Assembly (NCBI GenBank): GCA_015680685.1
Contig: MNCI01014441.1
Span: 778,278 to 832,909, forward strand
Length of the DNA: 54,632 nucleotides
Source of the DNA: Gnetum montanum
Taxonomy: Eukaryota; Streptophyta; Gnetopsida; Gnetales; Gnetaceae
Direction: 5' to 3'
Part shown: in pieces, positions 24,511 to 34,819 of the stretch
How positions within the stretch are numbered: the first letter of the stretch is position 1
Layout: every line of letters starts with the position of its first letter
Program-made: the position numbers and the translations under genes
The notes under the pieces: model-generated
Databases searched by the model: none
Told to the model about the DNA's origin: nothing
What the model saw: only the letters and a program-made list of their open reading frames with translations

Positions 24511-25280
24511 TAGTTAATGTTTTCGAAGTTAAGGGTTGGAAGTTGGCAACGAACTTGCTCTAGTGCGTATGTGCTTTCAATGTAAGCACTAGTTATCCCC
24601 TTAGTTAGTTCAATGCATGTTATCGAGTTGCTCTCTTGATCAGCCATCAGCCACTGGGTGTTTTCTTGTCGTGTGGCTGCTGCATATAGGCACTTTTGTA
24701 TGTCAATATCTTGTGCATACCGATTGCATGCAGGAAATGTTAAATTTTGCATCACCCATGATTTCTGCATGCAATGGCACCCTGTGTCACTATATGCGAT
24801 GCATGGAACTTTCTTATTCTCAATCTTTCCAAAAGTATTTTTCTTAGATATTTCTAGGGAAAGATTATGGATTCCTAGGCATGCATCTATTGTACTCAAC
24901 CATGCCCTTTCCATTATTATCGGGAAATCCCCTTTGTCATTGTTTATTTGGATCACCAAGAAATCAGCTGGGTATGAAGAACCACCCACGGTGGTAACAA
25001 TGTCCTCAACCTATCCCAAAGAAACAGTGATGGACTGGTTAGCCAGCTCTAAGCGAATATGGCTTTTCTTGAGTGGAGGTAGGTTCCAGGTTTTATACAT
25101 TTCTTGTGAGATTAAGTTGACCCTAGAACCTGAGTCAAGAACAGCCTTATGAGGTTCATTCCCAACAACTTTGAGATAAATTAGGGGGCTTTCAGGATTA
25201 GAGAATTTCTTGGGAAGGTGGCCTACCTTAATCCAGTCGGCAACAGTATGTGTTAACATAACCATGTGCATTGGGCGCAA
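24510..25280 (-). pseudogene. Element B: aspartic protease and linker
   Basis: The retroviral-type aspartic protease that cuts the polyprotein. The active site AVLDSGSRVNLIS lies at about 25150-25110. The flap and second half (GDFPIIMERAWLSTIDA) follow after one TAG at about 25013, and a long linker with several Cys/His runs to 24510. A frame from 25280 to 24510 is open except for that stop. The C equivalent (17749-17231) is collinear. Confidence 0.88.
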
Positions 25281-25783
25281 TTTTTGGTTTGAAGGTGGTC
25301 CCGAAATCTTATTTGGTACAGAGGTGTTTAGATGCTCAACCGCTTATGATGGTGAGGGCTTAATTGGATTGTTGGGTTTGAAGAAGGGTCTCTTCGATGT
25401 AAGATTATCAGAACCCACTATGGCTTGAGGATTCGAAGCCCTCGTGACCTTGGATTGTTGCGATTGAGTGGGGAATACCCCATGCATTGTTGGAGAGGTA
25501 GGTAGTGGAGTTGTTGGTGTGAGAGGGGCGGGTGGATTTGGAGGATAGTATGCATGTGGTATGCCTCCCGAAGGAGGAGTCCTAAAATACTTCGAAACTT
25601 GGTAGTGACATCATGGTGTCGCATGACTTACAGAGTCAGGTGGAGAGACCGGCTGCTGCACGTAGTAGCCATATGGGTCTCGTTGCTGGTAAGGGTATTG
25701 TTGTCTAGGTGGTGGCATCCTCCATGACTATGGGTATTTCCACTGCTGGTGTTGCCCGATAGGTTGTGGCAGAGTTCCACTTG

Positions 25784-25887
25784 NNNNNNNNNNNNNNNNN
25801 NNNNNNNNNNNNNNNNNNNNNNNNNNNNNNNNNNNNNNNNNNNNNNNNNNNNNNNNNNNNNNNNNNNNNNNNNNNNNNNNNNNNNNN
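25784..25887. other. Assembly gap of 104 N in element B gag
   Basis: Unknown bases. By comparison with C and G, the missing sequence should encode the zinc-knuckle region of gag. The round size suggests a scaffold gap, so its true length is unknown. Confidence 0.95.
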
Positions 25888-27630
25888 CTAAATCTCTCTA
25901 CTTTTTCTTATCATGGTCACTACTTCGTTCCTCCTTAGACTCTACGATTTTTAGGATAGTTTCAATTTTACTATCTAAGGAGCTTCATATTTCATCTACC
26001 TTAGCCAACATTTCCATTGTTAATTTTTGAAATGGCAAGGTTTTTCTATTCACCAACTCTTTAAGTGGTGACTCATCCTCTTCATCGCAGAATCTCACTC
26101 CCCTTTTTTGGAGGGAAGGATTGTGGTTGTACTCTTCCGTGCTTTCTTCTTTAGCTACTTGCTTCAACAATCTATGAACTTCATGGGACCTAAGTTCAGA
26201 TAATCTCCCTTGGGCATATGTCCCAAGGGTTCTCTTGGTTTAATGTCTTAGCCCATCTACGAGGTGGCGGAGTTGATCCCGCTGTGCGTAACCATGGCCT
26301 AGGCGATGATGTAGCAATGCATAATATCGACCCATGGTAGCATCCAAGGGTTCGTGATGACCCTGCTTCCATCCTTGGATCTGCTTATGCAAGTTGGACA
26401 CTCGGGAGTATGTTTGATACTTATCGTTAAATAATTCTAGCATTGTACTCCACCTCCTAATGGTTTCTGGTTCTAAGGACTAGTACCATCTCTCTGCTTC
26501 TTTTATGAGTGTCCTAGGAAACAACTTTAACTTCTGCCACTAGTTTTCAATATTCTACAAGGCACATGCATCGTGGAATGCCTGTAAGTGGTTCTACGGA
26601 TCAACGTTGTATCCCCCTTTGAATCGTGGGATATTATTCATGTCTAGTCTCTTGATCCGGCTATCTTTTTGGTGCCTTGTAGGTATTCTCACAGCCTCCA
26701 TAATGTCTAACATACTTCGAGTTGCTAGTAGGGGTTCATCATGATCATCCCTTTCATGACATCTATGATGCCTACGTGGTTCCTAATTTCCCTTCTTTCG
26801 TGCCTTGACTCTTTAGAATGCCCTCGTCCTCGCTCTCGACTCTCTTGTCGAGGTCTCTCATTTTGCTTATCCTTACCCTTATCCTTAAGATTGTGCTCTT
26901 TGTGACTGCCTCCGGATGTGGAAGTAGAGGGTGAATTATGTGATGAAGGGGAAGAAGAAGGAGAACCATCACCATGAAGATGTTTCTTACCTTCTCTTAG
27001 GTGGCTAAGGCCCTGATTGTGATGACGATCTGAATGCCCATCCTTGTCATGTGTTTTTGTTTCCTCAGTGAACACTTGGTGTTCATGGGGGTCAGAACCA
27101 GGGTTGTGAATCGTGGAGTGTAGGTTCTAATACCCCACCTCCTCACCATCTTTAGGAGGAGGAACATCGTTTGGCGGGGAACCTATGAGAATAGGTTCAC
27201 CACACTTAATGTCATTTATAATAGGTGAAGCATTACGGGGGCCTTTTCCCTTCAACGATGTGTGATAGCTCTCCCACCGCTCATCCCATTGACGTTGTGC
27301 TTTTGTGGGGTGGTAGTCCCTTGTGTTGTAATTGCACGCAACGTACTCAGCATATAATTGTGACATGTCAATTCGTGCAAGGGCACAAAGAAGCATGTTG
27401 GGGGCAGCTCTTTCTGGAGGTAACACTATGTTACCTTCCAAATCTCTCCAACGTAGCTGTTCGTCTTGATGGAAGACAAAGGTAAAGTTGGGTACATATT
27501 CATTGTGATGAATGTACACCACACTGAATTCCTGAGGAATTGGCAGATTTTGGTTATGTGCCTGGTGCCGCTGACTGTCTCTAGTATTATCCCTAGGCGG
27601 TGAAGTGCTCTTGTTCGAAGAAGAAGACAT
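25888..27630 (-). pseudogene. Element B: gag
   Basis: ATG at 27630 opens 167 codons (to 27127) with the shared N-terminal block (FTFVFHQDEQLRWRDLEGN, then IVLPPERAAPNML). A His/Ser/Arg/Lys-rich basic region (27075-26725) follows, then the gag core with WQKLKLFPRTLIKEAERWY (about 26535-26480) and KQIQGWKQGHHEPLDATMGR (about 26385-26325). In the core, four stops are all TAG at places where relatives have CAG, TGG or similar. The gag core forms the capsid; the basic region probably contacts RNA. The C-terminal end is lost in the N gap. Confidence 0.88.
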
Positions 27631-27757
27631 TGTGTCTTAATCGGTATGCTGATTAACCGTTATATAATTTTTTATTTAATTAACCCTAAGGGTTTGTTTA
27701 AGCTTCCCAATGATGTGGATGATTTCCTATGGTCTACTTAGTGCACAAACAACTTAG

Positions 27758-27775
27758 TCCCCGGCAACGGTGCCA
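27758..27775 (-). promoter_or_regulatory. Primer binding site of element B
   Basis: TCCCCGGCAACGGTGCCA on plus equals the 3' end of plant tRNA-Asp as I know it, except one C-to-T change. It lies one base from the LTR. It is the best-preserved primer site of the window. Confidence 0.88.
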
Positions 27776-27776
27776 A

Positions 27777-28603
27777 TGATGAGTGGCGAGGTACCCCTAC
27801 ACTCAACCATACGAATATGAGTGTTACACGCGCGATCTGGTCAAACTCCGTAGACTAAGTGCTTACATGCCTTATGGGACACTTAAGGTTAATCATTTAT
27901 TGTCTTCCTAGACTTAGTTGTATTTGTCACGATTGTATGATTAAGTAAGTCCGAGGTATGTGATTTTTATATCTTTTATGTTTTATCTCCTATGCTAATG
28001 AGGGAAAGGGTGAAGAGACTAAGTGACTAACTTTAATTAACTAAGTTCTAATGCCTAGCATTAGTATCCGTCCCCACTTACTGTTCACACCCTGAACCAA
28101 TGCAACCTTTTGGGATTGCCAAACGCTATTCGTTGCTGGGATTACCAAGCATAACGCACGTGCTTGAAGCGGTCGTACTGAATGCACTTAACTAGGAGAG
28201 AAGGGTTGAGAGAGATTTAATTGACTAATAAAGCATTTAAATAATGAAAAATAAATAACAATAATTAAATTCCTATCTAGCTTAGTCCATGCACTGCAAG
28301 GTTTATCCAAAAGTTTGTCTTTATTTTTGTACACAAACTTGTTCTTAGGTACAATATTTGCTCGAATAAAGATCCGTTCACTTTGGAACTCCTACTACGG
28401 GCACATGGAAATTATTCTATCTCTGGAGAGGTAAAACTGCCAGAGTTTCACTAAGGGTCTAGATCTAGATTGAGAAACAAGGGAGAGCCACCTCTTATTT
28501 ATAGATTTGGCAGCACAACGCGATATCGTGGGAGATGACGCAATATCGCGTACGATACATTGCGTACGTGATATCGTGGCCCATTCGATATCACGTCCCA
28601 TCA
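27777..28603 (-). repeat. 5' LTR of element B
   Basis: It is 827 bases, TGATGAGTGGCGAGG to CGTCCCATCA on plus. The TATA box is CTATAAATAAGAGG on minus at 28504-28491, downstream (on minus) of a GATATC-rich U3 start (28600-28510). Being nearly collinear with the 3' LTR, it allows dating. Confidence 0.9.
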
Positions 28604-28608
28604 GATGG

Positions 28609-30022
28609 GCACTTAATTCTGACAGTTGCCCTTGTGCATAGATAGCAAGCGTTCTCTGCCTTATTGATCGAAGCCTGTCTACAATGTGACGAAGTTGATT
28701 CAGTTAAGAATAGCCATGGCCAAGACATTTATGAATTAAGAAATATTATTAGCTGGTGGTGGCATCCAAGGGTTCATGTATTTCTTGATTCCATCCTTGG
28801 ATTCGCCTTTTCAAGTTGGACACTCTGGAGTATGTTTAATATTTATCATTAAACAATTCAAGCATGGTACTCCATCGTTTGATAGATTCTGACTCTAAGA
28901 ACTAGTACCAGTTCTCTACTTCTTTGATGAGTGTCCTTGGGAACAACTTAATTTTTTGCCACTCATTCTCTATATTTTGCAAGGCACATGCATCTCAAAA
29001 AGCTTGGAGATGGTTCTACGGATTAGAATTATATCCCCCTTTGAACTGAAGAATATTGTTAATGTCTAGCCTTTTGATCCAACTATCCTTCACGTGCCTT
29101 GTTGGAATTCGTATTGCCTTTGCAATATTGAGCATACTTCGAGTAGCAAGCAAAGGCTCATCAAGACCATGATTATGGTGCCTATGATGCCCTCTGCTAC
29201 CCCTTTATTCATGGTGATGTGCCTCTCTTGAATGTCTGTGCCCTTGATCTTGCCTTGCCCAATGGTCCCTTCGATCATTTCGGTCCCATCGGTCATTTTG
29301 AACACCTCCATCATGGTCTTACCTTTTGTAGTTGCAATCAAAGCTAGAAGAAGAAGATAATGATAATGAAGGTGAAGAGGAAGGAGGACTAGCATCGTCA
29401 TGGTGCCTGCTACCCCCTCTTTGGCGATCTTGGCCACAATCACAATCTTGTTTCTTGTTTGCATCCCTACCTTGGCTTGCCTCTTTAGATCCTTCTTTGT
29501 TATTGAATCCACTCTTACTAGAACTAGGATTGTGAATAGTGGACTATAGGTTCTAGCTTTGACCTCCTTCACTAAAGTCAAAGAGAGGAATTTTATTGAA
29601 TGGGAAACCCTTAAAGAAAGGTTCCCCACCATATTTTTGGTACAACGGGAATGGGAAATCATTAAATCGTTTTCCTTTCACAAATTCATGACGTTGTTCT
29701 AGCTGTCGATCTTGTAGACATTGTGCCTTAGTAGGATGATAATCCCTAGCATTACTATCTTGCACAACATACTTAGCATGGAGTCCTAGAGACCCCATCA
29801 TATAAGCATTTGTTGAAGCATTGCAAGAACGGATCAATTGGGCAGCAACACAACATTACCCTCCATGTCACACCACTGTAGATATTCATCTTGATGTAGG
29901 ATGAAGGTGAAATTGGGTACATACTCATCAAAATGATCATATGCCACTCAATATTGTTGAGGAACTGGCAAATGTACTCTGTCAAACTTGGGTAGAGAAT
30001 CGCTCCTATGAGAAGAAAACAT
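28609..30022 (-). pseudogene. Element C: gag, first part
   Basis: ATG at 30022 begins MFSSHRSDSLPKF, followed by the common block (YVPNFTFILHQDEYLQW). Frame changes near 29850 and 29560 follow, then a basic His/Arg/Ser region and the gag core (about 29060-28620) with its LKLFPRTL-like block. Element B interrupts the frame at 28604-28608, and the gene continues at 18780. It has more stops than the B gag, in line with its greater age. Confidence 0.8.
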
Positions 30023-30163
30023 TTTTAGTTAGATGATAAAAATGTAGTGTGCATTTAAATTTCTTTATAGTAATTATAAAATATGATATGACTCTAATGT
30101 TTGTTCCAACGATTTTGAATGATTTCCACTAAATCCTAGATAGCACACGAAACAACCAAAAGG

Positions 30164-30181
30164 TCCCCAACAATGATGCCA
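30164..30181 (-). promoter_or_regulatory. Primer binding site of element C
   Basis: TCCCCAACAATGATGCCA on plus, a tRNA-Asp 3' end with several transitions, one base from the LTR. Confidence 0.75.
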
Positions 30182-30182
30182 A

Positions 30183-31039
30183 TGATGAGCAGCGAGGTAC
30201 CCCTACACCCAACCATATGAATCACTAAGGCATTCACACACGTGATCTAGTTAAATTCCATGGATCTATAGTTCTCAAGTGCACTAGTTCTTCTAGGAAG
30301 TGAAATGGATGTTGAGAATGTTTGTTGTCTTTCCAACTACACTTGTGAAGCTTAAGGGTATGTTTTAAGTGTAATTGAGGTACATGATTTTTCACATTTT
30401 ATGTTTTATAAGTTTAATCACCTACAACAAGAATGAAGGGTAAAGTAATTTAAGATCTAATTCATTCACTGCCTAGCTAGCCTGACACAAGTACCCATCA
30501 CACTTTCTTGGACGCATCTTGAACACATATAGCACTATTGGGCTACAAAACATTAAGCATTGTTGGGTTACCAAGCACTATATGTATGCTTAAAGTGGTT
30601 GTGCTTATGTTCATTAACAACTAGAAATTAATTAATTAATTTAAATGCATTAAAGAAAAGTGCATTAAAAGAAATGTTAATCTATTCTCAGTGTTGTAAG
30701 GATTGCCAAAAGGGTTCGTTGTTATTCCCATCACACTCCTGCGCTCAAGTACATCAGTGTTTGAACAAAGATCTATACACACTCAAACTCCTATTACAGG
30801 TACTCAAAAAATATTCTAACTCTGGAAAAAACAAACTACAAGAGCTTTGCTACTCTATGCAAAAAATATGAAAAAAATATTTAAAAATCATAAGCCCAAG
30901 CACTATATTTATAGGCTGATATATACATTGTGATATCGGATATTTGACATCACATCCTGGGCTCCAACATCAGGTATCTGATGTTGCGGCTCCAATATCA
31001 GGTATCTAATATCAAAGTGTGTTAGAACATGACTCATCA
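30183..31039 (-). repeat. 5' LTR of element C
   Basis: It is 857 bases, TGATGAGCAGCGAGG to GACTCATCA on plus. The TATA box is CTATAAATATAG on minus (about 30914-30903), downstream (on minus) of a U3 start with repeated ATCAGGTATCTGATGT-like words (30940-31010). Confidence 0.88.
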
Positions 31040-31044
31040 CCTAC

Positions 31045-31846
31045 TGACATTGTTCTCTTGCTACCTCATTAGACCCATTACAATCATCAAAGGACCCTGA
31101 TAGAATACGAAACAAGTATCGGGACTCTAATAGAGAAAAAAAGGTAAACTCATGATCATCATGGCAAATATTCAGGATACCCTAATTTAGAAGATGAAGA
31201 ATATGAATGAAGAAGAAGAAGAGATAAAAGAGAGGATCAAGAGAGGCATGAGCATAGAAGGGGTCATCACTACAACAGAGCATACAAATCCAATCATGAT
31301 GATGAACCCCGTATGGAAACCCAAAGCATGATCATTATTCAAGAAGCTATCTATATACCAAGCAGGCACATGAGAGATAGTTGAATTAAATGGCTAGCCA
31401 TGATCAACATGCCACAATTTAAAGGTGATTACAATGTAGATCCACAACATCACCTTGAAGCATTCCACAATGTTTGTGCCCTTCAAAACATAAAGAATGA
31501 TTGGTAGAAATTGAAGTTGTTTCCTAGAATACTTGTGAAGGAAGCAGAAAGTTGGTATAGGTCACTAGAACCTGAATCCATTAAACACTAGAGTACCATG
31601 CTTGAAATATTTAATGACAAATACTAGACCTATTCACAAGTGTCAAATCTAAGAAAACAAATCCAGAGCTAGAAGCAAGGGACTTAGGAAACCCTTGATG
31701 TGGCAATGAGTAGATATCATTCACTATTACACAGATGCCCAAACCACGAATTTTCATCAAAGGAACATCTTAGGCACATTGTAGATGGGCTAAGAAGCAA
31801 AACCAGAGAGACCCTTGGGGTTTACACCCAAGGAAGATTGTCAATG
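31045..31846 (+). pseudogene. Element D2: gag, second part, ending at an inverted junction
   Basis: It continues the frame cut by element C. It has a Glu/Arg/His-rich region (31190-31300), then the gag core DPQHHLEAFHNVCALQNIKND at about 31441-31502, followed by two stops where relatives read WQ, then KLKLFPRILVKEAESWY and the SKTRETLGVYTQGRLS block at about 31798-31843. All stops in the core are TAG. The expected next residues are missing, because at about 31846 the sequence changes to antisense RT of element F. Confidence 0.82.
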
Positions 31847-32560
31847 CCATTTCTAATCTACTTCTAGAAGATGCTTAACACTAGTCTCTAGAAGGTAGTT
31901 GGCACATTACATAGACCGAATGGCATCTACTTGTAGGCAAACATTCCCCATGGATTCATGAACGTTATTTTCTTTTGGTGCTCAAGTGTAATGCAAATCT
32001 GATTGTACCCACTGTATCCATCCAAAAAACTATAATATTCATGCCCTGCTATGGTGTCTAGGACTTGATCAACAAATGGTATAGGGAAGTGATCCTTGAA
32101 AGTAGCAGCATTCAACATTTGAAAGTCAATGTAGACTCATCATTTCCCCCCCTTCTTTGGAATAATTATTAAGGGATTGATTTGTTCACTATTTGCAATA
32201 GGATAGATGAATCCTGCCCTTAGCAATTTCTCCAACTCTTTCTTGACTACTTCTTTTAGTTTAGGATTAAGCCTTCATTGGGGTTGGCATCATGGTTTGA
32301 CTACTAGATTAGTATATATCTAGTGTTAACAAATTCAAGGATCAATTGCCATGATCTCATTATAAGACCACGCAAAGGCTGTGGGCCATCTATTAATCAC
32401 TTCTAGAAACTTCCTTTTCTATTCTTCTTTTAAATTAGTGTTGATTATTATCAGCTTCTTATTATTTAAAAATGCATATTTGAATGTGGCTAGTGAGACT
32501 TTCAATTCCAATAGTTTTGGTTCTATAGTGTCTGGGATCTCTAAGTGTCCCTAGTTTGTC
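31847..32560 (-). pseudogene. Element F: truncated RT and pre-RT region
   Basis: Read on minus from about 32560: a linker matching the B pre-RT region, the first RT motifs (PIANSEQINPLIIIPKKGGK, about 32200-32140), a 63-codon open piece 32118-31927 with FLDGYSGYNQI (catalytic Asp motif), and the FGLCN block near 31915. The sequence stops near 31847 before the FMDD motif, RNase H and integrase. The protease is also missing: the gag tail at about 32610 jumps to the region after protease. Stops are mostly TAG. Confidence 0.82.
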
Positions 32561-32599
32561 TCTTCCTCTTGGCTCCTTGCCTTTATTTAATGGGTTATC

Positions 32600-34604
32600 A
32601 TTTGAGTAAGCATGAGAGTTGGTCATTAGAACTTAACAAAGATGAAAGCTTGTTGTGTTGAAGAGGAGTGGATGTGGATGGGGTGGAAGTAGATGTGCTT
32701 CACATCTAGTAAATATTTTCAGGACTTGTTGGGAAAAATGGTCATTTTCTCAATTGTGATATGTATGTGATCATCTCCTCTTATGTACTAACTACCATTG
32801 TTGCACTTTTTTGCTATAGTTGTGATGGTAGTTCCCCCTGCATGATAAGAGATGGCATTGGTGATAAAGGATTCAAGTATTGGTTTGAACCAACTACTAA
32901 TGGATGCATGTACGAGTTTGGATGTATTCTTAGCGGCATTGGTCTATGGTACTAAGTGGAGTAGTACTATGGAGTTTGGACAATAGCATTACCAGGAGAG
33001 ATTGAACATTGTACAAAATACCCATATGGATCTAGCTGCCTATATGAATATTGTTTGCGAGGTGGTAGCATGACCCATGATTGGGATTATTGCCACTATT
33101 GGTAGTACTACTCTTGTGGAAGTGGAAAAGCTCCACTAGGATAGTATGTTGGTTGGAAGTTCTAGCTGTAGGTACATTGAGAATAAGGTAACCTTTTGGG
33201 CATTTTTTTCTTACCAAATTTGGGATTAAGTGCATATGCCCTCATTTCCTATAAATGTGCCATAACTAGACAACATCCCTTGGGATGTTCATATTGATGT
33301 AGGGCACATCCTTCCTCATTGGTGGAGCTTGTGTTTAAACACTCAACCACTAAAGCCACTTTGCCCTTTCATCCAAAATCTTTCTTCTTTTTCTTGTCCT
33401 TGCCTTTTCCAAAGGCATGCTTTGTTCTCCCCTCCATAATTTTCAATGTTGTTGCAAATTTTTCATCTACTAAGTCCCACATTTTCTCTACCTTTCTTGT
33501 AATATTAGTTATAAATTTCTAAATTGGTAAAGTCTTCTTTTGAATTGCTTGTTCAAAAGTTTCTTCCTCTTGAATGCCACAAAATTGTGCATCTCTTTTT
33601 CTGATGAATGGATCTTTGTTATACTCTTCTGTTGATTCTCTCTTTCTTAGCTTGACTTTTTCCTTCCCCACTTGGTTAATTAGTCTTTGAATTCAATGGG
33701 TAGTCATTTTAGATAATTGATCTTGGGCATACACCCCAAGGGTCTCTTTGGTCTTGTTCATTAACCCATCTACAATGAGCCTTAGTTGTTTCCTTGGTGA
33801 GAATCCATGGCTTGGGCATCTATGTAATAATAATATATGTCCACTATCGCATCAACGGTTTCATGAGTCCCTTACTTCCATCCTTGGATTTATTTCCTTA
33901 AATTGAACACCTATGAGTAGGTTCTGTACTTGTCATTGAAGATCTTTAGCATGATACTATATCTTCTAATTAATTCAGGTTTAAGTAACCTGTACCAACT
34001 CTCTGCCTCTTTCACAAGTGTTCGTGGGAACAACTTCAACTTCTATGAATCACTTTCAATGTTTTGTAGGGCATAGGCATCATGAAATGCTTGGAGGTGG
34101 TGCTGTGGATCAGCATTATAACCACCCTCAAATCTTGATATGTTATTCATATCAAGCTGTTTAATATGACTATTCCTCGCATGCCTAGTCAGAATGTAAA
34201 TAGCTTTTTGAATGTTAATCATGCTATAGGTTACCATCAAGGATTCATCATCATGATTGGGTTCATGTGCTCTGTTGTAGGAGTGCCCCTTTCTATGCTC
34301 ATACCTTTATTGATCCTTTCTCCAATCCCTTTATCTTCTTCATTCATATTCTTCATCTTCTATATCAGAGTGTCTTAAATAACGATCATGACAATCATGA
34401 GTCCTCCTTTCCTCCTTGTCATGATATTTGTACCTTTGCCTTCTCCTATCAAAGTCCACTCACAATCATGAGAATGAGGATGAGGTAGTAGGAGAATGAT
34501 GTCAAATTATCCTCCTTTCATGACTCTAGTACTCTTCTCAGTAGGTTCTAGCAAACGATCTTGGCCTTGAGTCCTGCATATACTTTGAGTCGATTGCCTC
34601 CCTC
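32600..34604 (-). pseudogene. Element F: gag, second part
   Basis: On minus it includes the basic region (34560-34270), the core (DPQHHLQAFHDAYALQNIES, 34117-34058; LKLFPRTLVKEAESWY after a stop), a Lys-rich segment (33480-33370), a knuckle relic (EEGCALHQYEHPKGCCLV, about 33320-33266) and a Ser/Thr/Asn/His-rich tail to about 32980. The next 350 bases are weakly similar to the gag tail of B and end in a deletion covering the protease. Several shifts. Confidence 0.75.
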
Positions 34605-34736
34605 TTAGGTGTAACACCTTATCCTACCTCCCCTAGCTAGGACAGGGTGATGCCTAGGATCACTAGTAATACTACAATAAAAGCATGATAAACTAAAAGC
34701 TAATATGTTTATTTTCTTTTATCCCTACCTAACTAA

Positions 34737-34749
34737 TATCCTACACTTC
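34737..34749. repeat. Target-site duplication of the LINE, left copy
   Basis: TATCCTACACTTC here and TACCCTACACTTC at 41304-41316 match in 12 of 13 bases, directly outside the LINE 5' end and its poly(A) tail. Confidence 0.85.
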
Positions 34750-34819
34750 AAAAAGCCAAGCTGTGAGAATTTGAGCGACGGCAGCTACAGCAGCGGCGGC
34801 GGCAACCACGGCCGCGACT

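Larger units (their letters stand above)
18786..28603 (-). mobile_element. Element B: best-preserved full-length Athila-like element
   Basis: It is 9818 bases with LTRs of 826 and 827 bases, flanked by GATGG (18781-18785 and 28604-28608), inside the gag of element C. Primer site at 27758-27775, polypurine tract at 19612-19623. On minus: LTR, gag (27630 to about 25900), protease-RT-RNase H-integrase (25280 to about 21545), about 2 kb noncoding, LTR. The LTRs differ at several percent of sites, nearly all transitions and denser in the first 200 bases. It is the youngest of the full elements here but has stops in gag and pol. A 104-base N gap lies in gag. Confidence 0.92.
11105..31039 (-). mobile_element. 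Element C: full-length Athila-like LTR retrotransposon
   Basis: LTRs at 11105-11952 and 30183-31039, flanked by the 5-base duplication CCTAC (11100-11104 and 31040-31044), with a tRNA-Asp primer site and polypurine tract in the right places. It lies within the D2 gag and is itself split by element B at 18781-28608. Without B it is about 10.1 kb. Order on minus: LTR, gag, protease, RT, RNase H, integrase, long noncoding region, LTR. The LTR pair differs by roughly 15% in the first 200 bases by eye, clearly more than in B, which agrees with the nesting order. Confidence 0.9.

Noticed and set aside
24658-25152. 164-codon plus-strand frame
   Set aside because: Antisense shadow of the B protease frame, which has the DSG active site.
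27758-27775. tRNA-Asp gene fragment
   Set aside because: Only the 3' 18 bases are present, always next to an LTR edge: these are primer binding sites.
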